A DNA stretch of 64,000 nucleotides from Branchiostoma lanceolatum (taxonomy: Eukaryota > Chordata > Leptocardii > Amphioxiformes > Branchiostomatidae). Under the pieces are notes generated by a model. The model ran no database searches, had not been told where the DNA came from, and saw nothing but the letters and a program-made list of their open reading frames with translations. The position numbers and the translations under genes were made by a program. Shown here piece after piece: positions 1 through 12,019 of this stretch (positions within the stretch are counted from its first letter, which is position 1; each line of letters opens with the position of its first letter). The stretch spans positions 6,183,574 to 6,247,573 of the forward strand of contig NC_089733.1 in NCBI RefSeq assembly GCF_035083965.1, given 5' to 3'.

Positions 1-431
1 ATACTTATGAATTCAATATGATACATTTTGTATTACCTGAGAGTGAGTGAATTTGACACAAAGTGTGTGTGTTTCCTTCAAGTGCCATCCTAGTAACCAC
101 AACAACCCCCTCCCCCCTCAGTGCCGCTCATTTTGTCCCCTAGGGTTAATTGACTACTCCTTATAATTGCATAAAATGCACTGGCAAATCAGTTATGCAA
201 ATAAGTGGATTCTACTGTATACATCAAATTTCTTGCACCCTCGGGCTGGAGCTCAATCTGTCGAAAAAAATAACAATGAACTTGATGAAAATGAATTTTC
301 GTAAGCTTAAAATGACGGATTTAGCAACAAAAGTTAAACAAAATTGGCTCCCAAAGAATGTGTGGGAGGGAAGAAAATCTAAAGCTGGAGACAGACCTGG
401 ATGGCATCCGCAACCTTTTGTCAGTGCCTTG

Positions 432-875
432 TAGAGCTGTGTACCGGTACAACCGGTACAGTGGTACCGATACAGTACTGGGTATAATCAATTAGGTACA
501 GGTCCAAAATACCTGAACCCTGGTGGACCGGTACTGGACAGGTACTAATCAGGTCAAGCCTGACTCAGGGGATGGCCACTTTGGCAGATGAAATTACTAT
601 GAAATTACCGTGGCAGTGCACTAAAGCCACATCTATACTGTACTCCAGCACATAAAATACATTTGCAAGGCTGGAGTCAAATTTTCATCTGTGTTTTCAT
701 AAAAATAATACCTAGCACAATTGAATATTATGTTGTTACATGCTTTTGTTCTTTATTAAAATCTACCATTTTCTGAACAAGTAGTTTAGGTACAGGTTCA
801 GGTCCGGACCTGTACCTAAACCCATGTACCTGTGCCTGTACCTGTACCTAAAATTTGTTTAGGTACACAGCTCTA
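432..875. mobile_element. hAT-like MITE (GTACCGGTAC family), copy 1
   Basis: The ends are inverted repeats: TAGAGCTGTGTACC at the left, and its complement at the right. The element is flanked by an exact 8-bp direct repeat GTGCCTTG (424-431 and 876-883). The interior is rich in GGTACAGGT/ACCTGTACC subrepeats. An 8-bp target duplication and TAG...CTA ends are typical of the hAT superfamily. There is no transposase, so it is non-autonomous. A related copy lies at 25013-25502. Confidence 0.75.
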
Positions 876-1437
876 GTGCCTTGTGTATCTGTTCAAAGCC
901 AGCTTCCTATCAAGTTTCAAAACTGCCCAAGGAAAATGATAAAAAAACTTGGTGGAAAATTTTCAGGTCCTCTTAGATAGAATGTGATGTGACCACTCTT
1001 ATGTGTATTTCACATTCTTCCACTCCTACTGACCGTAAATCTTAAAATGTTTGCAATGATTTGATTTTCACGAATATGCATTTCCTTTGTATGACTACTG
1101 TTCTACAATCTTAAAACACCACAAAGATCTCTTTTCCTCTCCTACCAGGAAAAATAAGCCCCGTTAAAAATAAACAAATTCAAGGCATACAAATGTACAA
1201 TTCTAAATGTACAGTATACAAAACTCTCAATTGTATCTTACCTTCTGTCTTCTGACAATGCTATCATCACTCGCTTTACTAGTTCATCCAATGAATATTG
1301 CCAAAGCACTTTCTAACGGTACTTCGCCGACTCAGCTTTTGCCGTGGTTTTTATCTATAGGTAGGACATGGGTTGGAGATTTGTTGGTGTAATGTCAAAC
1401 TTTTCTATGCATTTTTGTACCAGTGTCTGTTAGATAT

Positions 1438-1591
1438 TAACCTGGGTGCTAGCCTTTTTAGCTTTACTCCGCTCTTTTGGTCGCTTCTGTGCAAGCCTTC
1501 TTAGCTTTATTCTGCTCTCTAAGTCAGTTCCGTTTCCACAGAAGCGACCAAGAGAGCGGGGTAAATTTAAAAAGGCTAGCACCCAGGTTAA
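1438..1591. mobile_element. Palindromic MITE with about 55-bp arms
   Basis: The left arm begins TAACCTGGGTGCTAGCC and the right arm is its near-perfect complement, so most of the element could fold on itself. TTAGATAT flanks both sides (1430-1437 and 1592-1599), consistent with an 8-bp target duplication. It is non-coding. Confidence 0.7.
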
Positions 1592-1795
1592 TTAGATATG
1601 GGCAAGCAAATTAAATTAAAAGGATAAAAACAATTAAATACAGACCTGTTTACAACATCGTGCGAAATCAAAGGCTAGCTTCTGTCTGGGGAAGAGTCGC
1701 CACACGGGGGAGGGGCGCCGCAACCTGGAACAGCAGAAGTCTGAGTTCACTTGAACCTTGAAGAAAATAATTGACTGCAGGGATTGAAATTGATC

Positions 1796-1982
1796 ACTGT
1801 AAATGCAGAAATGTTCGCGACCGTTTCACCGCAAACTTAAAACCACCGCGAACATTTTTATCTAATACTGTAGCAGTATGTGACTATAGTATAGCACGGC
1901 TGCGAAAGCAAAACCATAGCTAACACTCCATTTTCCCCTTAGCGCGAAATAAAAACCATGCAAACTTAAATGCATTTACAGT
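1796..1982. mobile_element. MITE, ACTGTAAATGCA family, copy 1
   Basis: The terminal inverted repeats are ACTGTAAATGCA and TGCATTTACAGT. The interior holds many copies of CCGCGAAC and its complement. A closely similar copy lies at 31723-31932, and a 3'-truncated one near 61553-61705. Confidence 0.7.
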
Positions 1983-2226
1983 ACATCAAAGACTAGAGGT
2001 AGAATATCATTACCTGTACTGTTGATAGTGAACAAGATGAGATACAAAAAGTAAACAGCTACAATGTAAACATATAACTGTTATCACTAAATCTATCATA
2101 TATATGTTGTCACTAAATCCATCCTTTACAAAACAATTCAACATACATGTATAAAGCTATACTAACCCTCAGTCGATCGTCAAATGAATCTAAGGTCTTA
2201 ATTATGCAAAGAAATCTTTCCCTCAC

Positions 2227-2918
2227 CCTGCCTTGTATTGAGGTCCTAATGGAAACTTCTTAATTTTCTCCTCCGCTTTCTCAAACCTCCTCAGCTTCTT
2301 CTTCCATTCTATCGTCCTCCTGCAAAGGACGGGGAGGATGTAAATGTGAACAAATGAACAAATGAATGAATGACTGAATGAAAAGTCATATTGATCTAAA
2401 GAATCCTGCCAAATCAGACAAAACATATAGCAAATAGCAATGACACAATCAAACTTGAAGGCCCTGAGACACAAACAAAACATTTCCAGCCATGTATTAA
2501 GCATGTATTAAACTGTTTAGAACTTAGGGGCATTCACCTTTACATATCATATCAACAAAATAAAAAAAAAATGCATCTCATTGTGTACGCATAGCTGGAA
2601 CCTGACCATGAACAACACTACAAGAATCATTGAATGAGACCATATTCTCAGCTTATTATAAGTCATGCTTGATACATGGGTGAAATTTATCAGGACCTCA
2701 GTGAGTCAGTCAATGATATAATTTTGTATTTTTGTTACTTACACTAAATATCTGGCCCTTACCTCAATGTAAAGTGCCCAACAGGCCGATTTGAGTTCTT
2801 CATGATAAATAAACGCTCAAACAAAGTAAGAAACAAACAAACAAACAAACAAAACTCACCACTCCCTCAGCTGAGTCAAACTGCGTTTCCTGGGTGATAC
2901 GGTTGGCTGGTTGGACAT
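2227..2918 (-). CDS. Unrecognised lysine-rich protein, N-terminal two exons (partial)
   Basis: I do not recognise this protein. Coding exon 1 is 2918-2860, starting at ATG in the context AGCAACATGTCC. It gives MSNQPTVSPRKRSLTQLREW and ends at a GTGAGT donor in phase 2. Exon 2 is 2319-2227, after the acceptor TCCTTTGCAG. It continues in the same frame as RTIEWKKKLRRFEKAEEK followed by IKKFPLGPQYKA, and ends at a GTGAGG donor. The reading frame crosses the junction without a stop, and the exon 2 peptide is a highly charged probable helix. The rest of the gene lies at lower coordinates, outside the window or unrecognised within it. Support is the matching splice phases and amino-acid composition; there is no homology call. 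Confidence 0.45.
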
Positions 2919-2959
2919 GTTGCTAAGGGCAAGTAAGTAAACAATTTGTGAGATTTTGG

Positions 2960-3355
2960 CCTGGCTATTGACAGGATATCCTGTCAACAGTGCAAGTCTT
3001 ATTGACAGGAAGCACATGTACCTTTAAATGAGTAAACATCCATTTGATTTTGAGGAATTGGTGCAATGGCTCAGTTGAGAGAGTGATTCCCCTAGCAAAC
3101 ATAATTGATTATTCTTGTTCAGGTCAGAAATGTAGATAAGTTGTTGTATTTTTGCACCATTTTACAGGATCATCTTTAAGGGTTAGGGTTATATGATTAT
3201 AAGGGTTAGGGTTGACAGGATCATAAGGTGTTATTCTTGTCATGGGTCATATCATTTTTTTTCTAATTTTGGTCATAGTTATTATGAAAGAATCTACTTT
3301 TTTTCAACTTAAGGAACACCCTGTCCGTCAATAATGGCAAAAATCCTGTCAATAG
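2960..3355. mobile_element. Inverted-repeat element CTATTGACAGG, copy 1
   Basis: It begins near CTATTGACAGGATATCCTGTC and ends near AATCCTGTCAATAGC, so the termini are inverted. The interior has a tRNA-like stretch (3066-3140, GGCTCAGTTGAGAGAG) and two GGGTTAGGGTT motifs. A related element lies at about 8110-8610. Confidence 0.5.
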
Positions 3356-3364
3356 CAAATATTA

Positions 3365-5250
3365 AAGCTTAAAATCCCAATAGTGCACACAAAAAGATAA
3401 AGAGCCTTGACTGGCCATTTATTATATATCTAATCATTAATGCACCCCAACCTTCGAACTATATTGATTGACTACCCCCCCCCCTCCCTCCCCCCGAAAC
3501 AATGATATCATGACGTTGCTTTCACAACAGAAGAAATTGTCAGAAAACTGACTGTCCTTAATCTACTGTACTATACACAGAAAAATTAGTTTCTCTAAAA
3601 TTACCTAACGTTAAATATGCATGATGAAAGTATAATGTTAACATCGATGGTGACTACTTATTATATCACGCTTCTTGACCTTTTTACGTACCTTCGCTTA
3701 CTCTGCAATCGAGGTTCAAACACTCCCCTGGCTCGTCCGTATCGTCTTCTTGCTACTTTGTGGTTGTTGTCTCCCCCCCGTCCCAGAAACGTTGTAATAA
3801 TGTGTGTAACGTCGCCCTCCCACTTCTTCCTAGCACTGTTTGGCGGCCATGTTTCCCGCTTTCCCGACAGGCCTTGTGGTGCGGGGTCTCACACCACAGT
3901 TCGCATCAAACCGGCGCACCTATCACTGTAACCCCCAAGGGCAGCTCGGGAGGGGGTCAGGGGATGGTGGAAATCAAGCCTGGTTTATATTCATCTGAAG
4001 AAATGAATTAGGTACCCACCTGAGTAATGAGGCTGTTGTAGTGCATTTTGACGTACTCAAGGCACCTCCTCGGTTACGGGACGTCCCAGTTTATGCCCCT
4101 TCCGAAAGACGAATGCAGCTCCAACCAGTATGACCTTACTTATTTTAGCCTTCTCTATTATGGGTATGTTTTTTGGTGGCATAATATAAGAATGCCATAT
4201 ACTCGATTTACTTGGGTCAATGTAAATCATTGAAACTATCATTCAAACTATCTTAGGCCATGTTGATTTGATATGGATGACATCCGCACGCATCAATTTT
4301 CGTCCACAAAAAAAAAGTTTTCGGCCAAGTCATACGAAAGCAGCTGCAAAATGAGCAGATATATGCTGTATACTGCAAGAACAACAATGAAGAATGTATC
4401 ATCCGCCGGTATACCATGATACTCTGTGTTTTCAGTTTTGTCAAGGTTATAACCTCCTGCCAGAGAAAAAAACCCAAAGTAATCATTCTAGGCAATGCGT
4501 CAAGATATATAGGGACACCATTCTTCATCCAACTAGTCACGTTTCCTACTAAGAACCTCAGTGCCAATTATGAGACCGAGTGCCATTCTGCAAGATGACA
4601 GTGCCCGTCCACACAGAATTACAGTAATTTCAGATCATCTCCAGGATGCTGGAATACAAAGGACAGAGTGGCCTTCCAGCAGCCCAGATCACTTCTTATA
4701 CTCTGTGATCAGCTTGCAATTGGGCGAGCTTGGGCAAAATTGACCAACAGAACAACACTGGTAGTTATCTTTTACATGCACACCTGATGCAGTTCATGCA
4801 CTACTGTATGTTTGTATCCGAAAATATGAAACAATATAGAAATGAAATTTTTGTATCATACTTTTCGTCGACTTCTTCCACAAAATCACCATAATCTCGC
4901 ATCATAGCATAACATTGCCATCCACGGTGCTCTCAAAAATAGGTGCTGATATGACAGGTACAGAAGACCATTAACTGATAAACTAGTAATCTATGCAGAC
5001 GAGTAGCTTATTTGCATAATCAACGAGAAACTTTAGAATACGTCAGTTGTAAACTAAGGCTAAAATCATTCGGCGGAGGCTTGAGATCCTTGAACTCCAG
5101 TTTTGAAATGCGTTTCAAAGATTAGTCTGGCCGAGCTGTAAAACAAAATGCCATTCGCAACACGTCATACTAAAATATAGCTCTTCCATACAAGGGTAAA
5201 GCCAACCTTGCTTCTCCAGACTAATAACGATATTCTTTGCCTTATTCATA
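3365..5250. other. Gene-free stretch
   Basis: No supported gene is seen. It contains a pyrimidine run near 3470-3495. From about 4254 there is a segment (AGGCCATGTTGATTTG and GGATGACATCCGC) resembling the start of the MITE at 43946-44343 and of the fragment near 34982. The open frames here are short and lack coding character or splice context. Confidence 0.5.
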
Positions 5251-5381
5251 AACCTTTAGCTAGGCCGGTACAAACGGTGAACGCGTTATTTGTTCGGCAA
5301 TCGGTGAACAAGCAACGCGCAAACCAGCGAGCCGCAAAACTGTCTGTTTTGGCAACAAAGATTTAAGATTACGGTCTAGGA

Positions 5382-8300
5382 ATGTCTTCAGACACATATG
5401 AAGAAGCTGAGGCGGTGAAACTGAAGAAACTGCCGGTACAAAAGGCTCGACAGCAACGGGAGCGAAGGGCAAAGTCACGGCTAGAGGCGATTAATGTTGA
5501 AGACATAAGGCGCCACGCCGACCTGTCGTCTAAAGGTAGGTTATGCTTCAGATCTGTAGCTCGCTCCTTTAAAAACTTCTACACACATTTTGTAGCGGGT
5601 AACTAATCACCTGTAATGCGTCGGTCACGAAAACGAAAAAATAGAAAATGCATATCAGGAAAATACACAATATATGGTTAGGACTGACTTTTTAAACGTT
5701 TTTTTTCCTTTTGTTATCTTTTTCTCTTTGGTCACATTCTCCGTACGCCAAAAGACTCTCCGCCACAGAAGGCGCTAAACATTGCCTTCAGTAAAAAACT
5801 CACACCGAGACAAGGGAGGTCCCGCGAGGGGCTCCTAAGTAGCCTTATAGACGATTATAAACTGTTTATGAAAATGAACATTAGAACGGAAACCCACGTA
5901 CTGAAATACCTCCGAAAAAGAGCTAGCAACAAACAGGATTGGGCAAAGATGTACACTGATTTGGTCAAATTGTAATCTCAGCACATAGATATATCGATTT
6001 GACCAAAAACAGTTATTATTATTATTATTATTATTACCTTTTTATATGATATTTTTCCTTCCCATCAGCATTATTTGCAAATTAAAAACAGTCCGATCGC
6101 GGAAATCGCTGGAAAGACGTGCTTGTTATTATTTTTCAACAGTTCGTTTATTACAAGATACCGCCGTCTTGAAGAAAACATTACAATAAGAAAGCGATAT
6201 CCTATCAAAAAGTACAATTAAAAATAATTTTTAAAAAATCATTCCTGCAATGCAGGCAACAATTGGTTCACCGCTGATGCTACAGCTGGCGGGCGCCATT
6301 CTTCTTTTTTTCTTCTAAAATTTGGATCAAAACCAATACGATTTTTAAAATTTAAATCACAAACGTGTCTTATCCACAGAAAAAAAGTGAAACTATATTC
6401 CTGTGGAGCCATAATATTGATAGGTTTATCGAAACGTTGTGACTAAATTTAACCGACGCCAAACAACGTATTTTCCACAGACACCACGTATCAAGGACAA
6501 GGTAGCGCAACCCGCCGGCGTGTTTTCTGTGACGTCATCAACGCTCACAGCTGTTGCCTGGCCGCCACCTTGGCAGTAATCGTGTCACAGGTCACCGTGG
6601 GCCTCGTTCTGATGATGATTATTAATGTTCAGTACCACAAATACACAGAGGTCTGTATTTTTGTATCACGAGTTAGAAATGTAGGCTATGTATTTAGCAC
6701 TGAAAATTTAGGTATTTCCTACTCAACTAGTGTAAGGCAAGCCAGTCAGACCCTGGCAGTGATCTCAATTTGATATGATAATAAGCTACTTTAATATTAT
6801 AATGAGCAACAGCTACCTTGATGCTTGTTAATATGCAGTAGTTTGCGTGATAATTGTCTGCCGTTCACCGCCCCCAGCCCCGCCTGCTGTTTTGAATTTG
6901 AATTATTACGCGCTAATTTCTCCTGGTGAGTTAATTGGGCACCCCTGGGGCTGCTATGGGAACCGTCCATTTTCAAGATGGCCGAATACGTGAAATACAA
7001 GCACCATGTGGAAGCTAAATGAAAATAGCAAGGAATTTCACAGCCTTAGAATGATAGGCTGTGATATGCTTTGATGTACTAGTATGTTTGAAGTACATGT
7101 GTATTTGACATACCTCTAAAAGTATTGTTTTGTTCACGTCCTCTGTGAAAACATGCAAATGTCAATACAAAGACTTTTTTAAATGTTCTGAAGCAACATA
7201 CTTGAATGAATGCAATACCCTCGCTGCATGTATTTGTCATGTTTGCATAATATCAAAGGCCCTTTTTTCAGTGGTTAACAAAAACATTGGACTCAAAACT
7301 ATGCTGGAAAGGACCAGGTCACTAGTATTCTCATGCAGAACCCTGTGGTCCTCTATTCTCAGTCAGACTAAAAGACTATGACTTGAAACTGCCTAAAAAC
7401 GGAATGGTACCCTTTACAGCCCGAAAGATGCTACCTGCATGCAAGAGGGTCCTTTCATTCTTTTTTTTATTGCTACATGTATATGTGTGTTTCATTCTAG
7501 GTGTAACCACATGTAGCCTCCTTCGCAGACTTCCTAGAAGGGCGGTGTATAAATTTGGGACGGGTGGTGTCGCGATTTCTTACTAAACACGGGCCAAAGG
7601 TTCTCTAATGCCGGCAAGGGACTTACACCGCCGAGGGAGTTATGTCGCCAACGGACGATCCGGATAGAAAGGCGGTCGTCCCTCGGCGACATAACTCCCT
7701 TGCCGGCATTATACTTTATAGAGAGCCTTGGCCCGTGTAAGAAATCTTAGTTTCAAAGAGGTCATGTGTAGTCAGCTATACAGAAAAGTTAAATAGGCGT
7801 GGGTCGCCTATTGAACTTCTCTGCATAGCTAACTACCCTTGGCATACTATTCACTCTATCAGGCCAATTTCTACTATTTTCCCAGCGATCCGCGGAGCCT
7901 GGTAGAGGTTAGATGAAATACACATTTCTGCAGAAGTCAGTTTGTTACCAGTAATCTCCAAACAGATGTAGCAGTTGAACTTGTTTAGAGCTATGTATTG
8001 GGGGTGATTTATCAGATTATTAGACAGAACTTACAGGCTACACCCAATCAATAAGCAATCTGCTATTGACTTGCTATAGCCAAGGAGGTTATATAGACTC
8101 CTTGCTATAGCCTGTGATGATGATAATGATAGATTTTTCCACACTATTGATAGGTTAGCCTGTCAATATCATAATATTATTTTTGCCCGCTATTGACAGG
8201 CAAAAGCCGGTCAATAAGAATAACATGTAAATAACCTGATGCTGAGCATAATCGTGTAAAATGGGTCACATTTTAGATAATATTTTTTTCCCAATGTTTA

Positions 8301-11300
8301 CGGGATGTTCTTGTAAAATTGAGCAAAAAAGTCTGTATTGACATTCCTGAGTTATAATAGCCAGTTATCAAACGTTAAAAACTAAACAATGGATGTTAAA
8401 AACAAAACAGAAATAGATTTCAAAAGTTAAGTCCATTGGACTTGAACCCGCAAAACCTAGCTGATCGTAATATCTCTTAACCAGTTGAGCTAAGAGAGCA
8501 TATGAGTTTTGGCTATGCATTTATCCAAATGTAGACCTACATAGCCTGACAATTACCATTTTTTTGCCCTACTGACAGGGAACAGCCTGCCAATAGCCAG
8601 TCTTATCGGGATCCCTTTAGAACAAGATGCAGAATGTAAAACGGGAAACTTCTTCAACTCTTTGAATTACTTGAAACTTCTTTCTTCTTACCGGACAAGA
8701 CAGTTAGTTACAGACAAATTAGTCTATGCATAACAATAAACCCGGGGTCTTTTGTCATGGCGCAAGTGCAAATTACGGATAATTACTTGCCATGGAGGTG
8801 CTAATTATAGCTTGTCAAGGTGAGTGATGACCAAATTTCTTAAAAACATGGCCTACTAGGTGAAAACTGATCGTTCAAACTTCAAACCATGGCAGAAAAC
8901 ACTAGCCATGACTGGAAATAGTAGGAAATGCAATGGAATGATTGGCAATGTCCTGTTCCACACTCTGTCTTAGCTGAAAATTTTGTTTTTGGTCCCTGTC
9001 TTCAGTTGTAAGGCAATTATTAAGGAAGTACCCTAAAATTATACCCCTAAAGGAGACAAATTAATCTTTTTCACAAATCAGGAACATATTTCAAAATAAA
9101 CATCTAAAGTGTCTTAAAGGGGCACATGCCAGCATGTATATACAAAAAATCATGTAATTCGGACTTAAGGAATAGTTTTCTGTACTACATTTTGTTGGAA
9201 AAAATCATATATCATAATAAATGATAATATCTCTTTATTCATATAACATAACCTCATAAATGACACATGGTTGCACTTCTCGAGTCAAGCCCGTTCTTTC
9301 CTCCAAATTTGAAACATTTTAAAGCAGCTATTACGGCAGTTATGGCAGTTTTCCTACAGGGCTTTGACAATCACTGCTCAGGTCCTCTGGCACGCCTTAC
9401 ACAAACAGAGTAACCCAATTACAAATAAATTAGATATATTTGAATGAATATTTATAAAAATCATTACGAACATCAATTGAAAAGCCATGATAATTATATT
9501 TTCTTTTCAAGTGCACGTTTTGTAAAGTTTGGTGTAATCTTTCTTTATTTTTAGCAGTACTAGATAGGTAATGTTTTGCTCTTTTGCTCTTTCGGACTCT
9601 TTGTATACTTCTACATCCTATGTTAGATATCGTCTTTTGATGTCTCTAGTTGTTATTCAAATAGACTACCAAGACCATGCTTACCAGTTCAATTCTACGC
9701 AATTTATAGTTCAGCATTCTGTCTTGTTAAGGAAATATCGGAACTGTCCATTACTGCTGATACCTTGAAACGCAACCTGAACAACGAGCGAAATAGAAGT
9801 GCCGCATTGGAAAAGCGTTTAGGGGAGGAAATGACTGCAGGTTAGTGTCTTAGTACACTTTTTGTTAGCATATCTTGCCGGTAAATTGTCTGAACCCTAT
9901 TCAGACCGGGCTCAACTCAAAATACATTTAACGCATGAGAAGTAATGTATCGTTACTTTGTTCCTTCCCCCTGTCTCTATCTAATGTCTTAACTAGATTT
10001 GCCTGGGAAGAGGAGGTCGATGCATTCTTTTCTTCATTTGTTCAACCCTCCAAACATTTTTTCCATTCAAAAAATATCAAACACAACTGTTAATCAAATC
10101 AAGTCATACAGTCTATACAATAGTTTCATTCGCAGGTCTTACGCCAATCTCACATCTCCCAACGATGCCAACGACTTTAACAACAACGTCAGCAAAGACG
10201 CTCCCCTCAAGATCAACAAGGCCTGGACTAAAATCGGCCACAGGGGGTGTTGCTACATCGACATCACCCATCAACAAAGGTACGACATCCCTAATAAACC
10301 AGCCTGAAAAACGCAAGTCCTTAAGTTAAAAAATGGACTAATTGATTGCAATATGAGCACACAAAAAGAAGTTGCAACGTTATTATGATTACAGAACAAG
10401 CGGTATGAGTTTATATATTACAATCAAAATTCAGTATTAGTCTAACACAAAAAGGAAGTGAGCACACCAGATTCTTACTGTAACCTTCGTCAGATTCAAG
10501 CGGCAATGATCAGTCACTTGGGTCACGTGACCTTACCTTCACATGACGTCAACAAAATGTTATCAGCAACTGGCGGTGATAGCTAGAAGGGCAAAGAAAC
10601 TTATGTTCCGAATTATATTAACTTTCGATTCTTATTTAGAATTCCGCACAATTTTACAAAGGACGTTTCTCATTTGTTGAAAACACTTGGCTACTGCAAA
10701 ACCTGTGTTTTTTGGTGAATTTTGTTACGGTGTCGAGAGTGATTTCTAATGTTATTTTTAATGCTTACAGAAACCAATGCCTATGTTGGTTTTAGCGTAG
10801 AACCAGAAAAGGTCAGCTTTGGAGGGGAGGGATCGGATCCGGGAAAATTCCTCAGAAACTACGGAGTGGCCGTGTCTGCTGACAATGAGATATACGCAAC
10901 CGATGTGAACAATGAGCGAATCCAGGTCTTCAGCATAAATGGGGTCTTTCTCCGCCTCTTCCCAGCGCTAGTCCCAGGTGGACTTGAGCGAAACCTAATG
11001 CAACCTCACGATGTTGCCCTTGACGCAAATGGTTTCCTATGGGTGGTGGGTAATATCAAGGTTGGGTTCCTTCATGAAGTGCATGTAGTGCAGTACAACC
11101 GAGATGGCCAGCCTATGGCAACATTTAAGTTAAACTCTTTTGCTAGGTTCCCGACCATTGCCGTAGACGCACCAAAGAACAACATCATTGTTGCTGTGTC
11201 ACGTGGAATCATTGAGTTTTCAGCCATCGGTTTGTCAGGCAGTTTCGAAATCGAGAAGGGTGAAGCAATCGGATACATCACACACGGAAATGATGGGAAT

Positions 11301-11621
11301 ATCCTTGTTACCGACCGTTCTTCCAATAGTGTCCGGGTGTACAATCGCACTGGGAAGCTCCTACTCAAGTTCGGAGAAGGGGGAACCGGTGAAGGGCAAT
11401 TGCGTTTCCCCCAAGGCATCTGTACAGACAAATTTGGTCACGTAATGGTGGCGAACTGGGGAAACGATCGTGTAGACACGTTCACAAGTCGTGGGGAGTT
11501 TGTCCGCACCGTCGTGAAGACTCCCTCTCCTTTGGCTATTGCTATAGGACCAGCTGGGCAGCTGGTGGTGACTGACTCATTGACTGACACTGTGATCATT
11601 TTTCGTCTGCATGGTTTATAA
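5382..11621 (+). CDS. Coiled-coil and NHL-repeat protein (TRIM2/3-like propeller without RING or B-box)
   Basis: The proposed exons are 5382-5535, 9715-9840, 10136-10279 and 10771-11621. They sum to 1275 bp (424 residues), and each internal junction is phase 1. Exon 1 encodes a charged helix (KKLPVQKARQQRERRAKSR). Exon 2 encodes a heptad-like helix (EISELSITADTLKRN onward). Exon 3 is a Thr/Ser/Pro-rich linker. Exon 4, about residues 150-424, has repeated NHL signatures: YGVAVSADNEIYATDVNNER, PHDVALDANGFLWVVG, GNILVTDRSSNSVRVYNRTG and PQGICTDKFGHVMVANWGND. These form a beta-propeller, generally for protein or RNA binding. NHL propellers occur in TRIM2/3/71-type proteins, but no RING, B-box or filamin domain is seen here. 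The exon 4 NHL call is strong. Linking exon 1 to exon 2 across a 4.2-kb intron rests mainly on matching phase. Exon 2 could instead start at 9732. Confidence 0.7.
6010..6038. repeat. (TTA)n microsatellite
   Basis: A short TTATTATTA tract in intron 1 of the proposed NHL gene. Confidence 0.85.
7516..7912. mobile_element. Composite of inverted-repeat elements with a large palindrome
   Basis: The left end, AGCCTCCTTCGCAGACTTCC at 7517, matches the terminal repeat of the MITE at 37377-37625. Inside, 7574-7746 is an imperfect palindrome: CACGGGCCAAAGGTTCTC pairs with GAGAGCCTTGGCCCGTG, and GCCGGCAAGGGA pairs with TCCCTTGCCGGC. A second hairpin lies at 7771-7832. The right end, TTTCTACTATTTTCCCAGCG through GCCTGGTAGAGG, matches the terminal repeat of another family (60374-60718, 62637-62850). 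It may be nested or recombined elements. Confidence 0.55.
8110..8612. mobile_element. Inverted-repeat element CTATTGACAGG, copy 2, with tRNA-like core
   Basis: It has CTATTGACAGG-type motifs and their complements towards both ends, as at 2960-3355. On the minus strand 8427-8500 resembles a tRNA: TTAGCTCAACTGGTTAAGAG fits an A box and GGTTCAAGTCC fits a B box. The acceptor stem does not pair, so this looks like a tRNA-derived repeat and not a tRNA gene. Confidence 0.5.
8625..9710. other. Intron sequence, nothing recognised
   Basis: AT-rich sequence lying in intron 1 of the proposed NHL gene. I see no exon, repeat array or RNA gene in it. Confidence 0.5.
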
Positions 11622-11636
11622 AGTATCAGAAGTTCT

Positions 11637-11985
11637 TGACGCAAACAAAAAAAGTCGAGCTGTTTACCTCGACATTTTTTCGTGCTTTGGATAAAGTTTG
11701 GCGCAAAGGTCGGATATACAAGTTACAAAATAACGGGGTGGAATGACCATTTGAACTGGTTTCACAGCTATCTCCAAGGCAGAGTGTAACGGACAACGTT
11801 ATAATTGACTCCATGCATGTGCAGGTGTACCTCAGGGCTAGATTTTATGCCCTTTGCTTTTTCTCATATCTATCAAAGGTATTGTGGACATTGTGTTAAG
11901 TAAACCCTTTCTTATCGCTGATGATAGTTCATTGACTGATATTGTTGAAAATCCCCAATTACACACTTAAACTTAACTCTGACCT
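11637..11985 (+). pseudogene. Decayed reverse transcriptase fragment of a non-LTR retrotransposon
   Basis: Immediately after the NHL stop codon, pieces of a reverse transcriptase can be read in shifting plus-strand frames. In order they are a motif A-like AVYLDIF stretch, a motif B-like segment near 11820-11860 (AGVPQG), and a motif C-like ADDSSLTDIV at about 11915-11945. Stops and frameshifts interrupt it, so it cannot encode an enzyme. It is on the opposite strand to the fragment at 12020-13563 and is a different element. Confidence 0.6.
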
Positions 11986-12019
11986 TGACCTTGAACCTTG
12001 AACGAGGACATCAATGATG

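Noticed and set aside
3178-3220. Interstitial telomere
   Set aside because: Only isolated GGGTTAGGGTT motifs occur, with no sustained TTAGGG array.
6978-7022. Short plus-strand ORF at AAGATGGCCGAATACG with a good start context
   Set aside because: Only 14 codons with no splice donor; the CAAGATGGCCG motif is more like a YY1-type site, and no further support is visible.
8427-8500. Minus-strand tRNA gene
   Set aside because: A and B box-like sequences exist, but the acceptor stem does not pair and the segment lies inside an inverted-repeat element.
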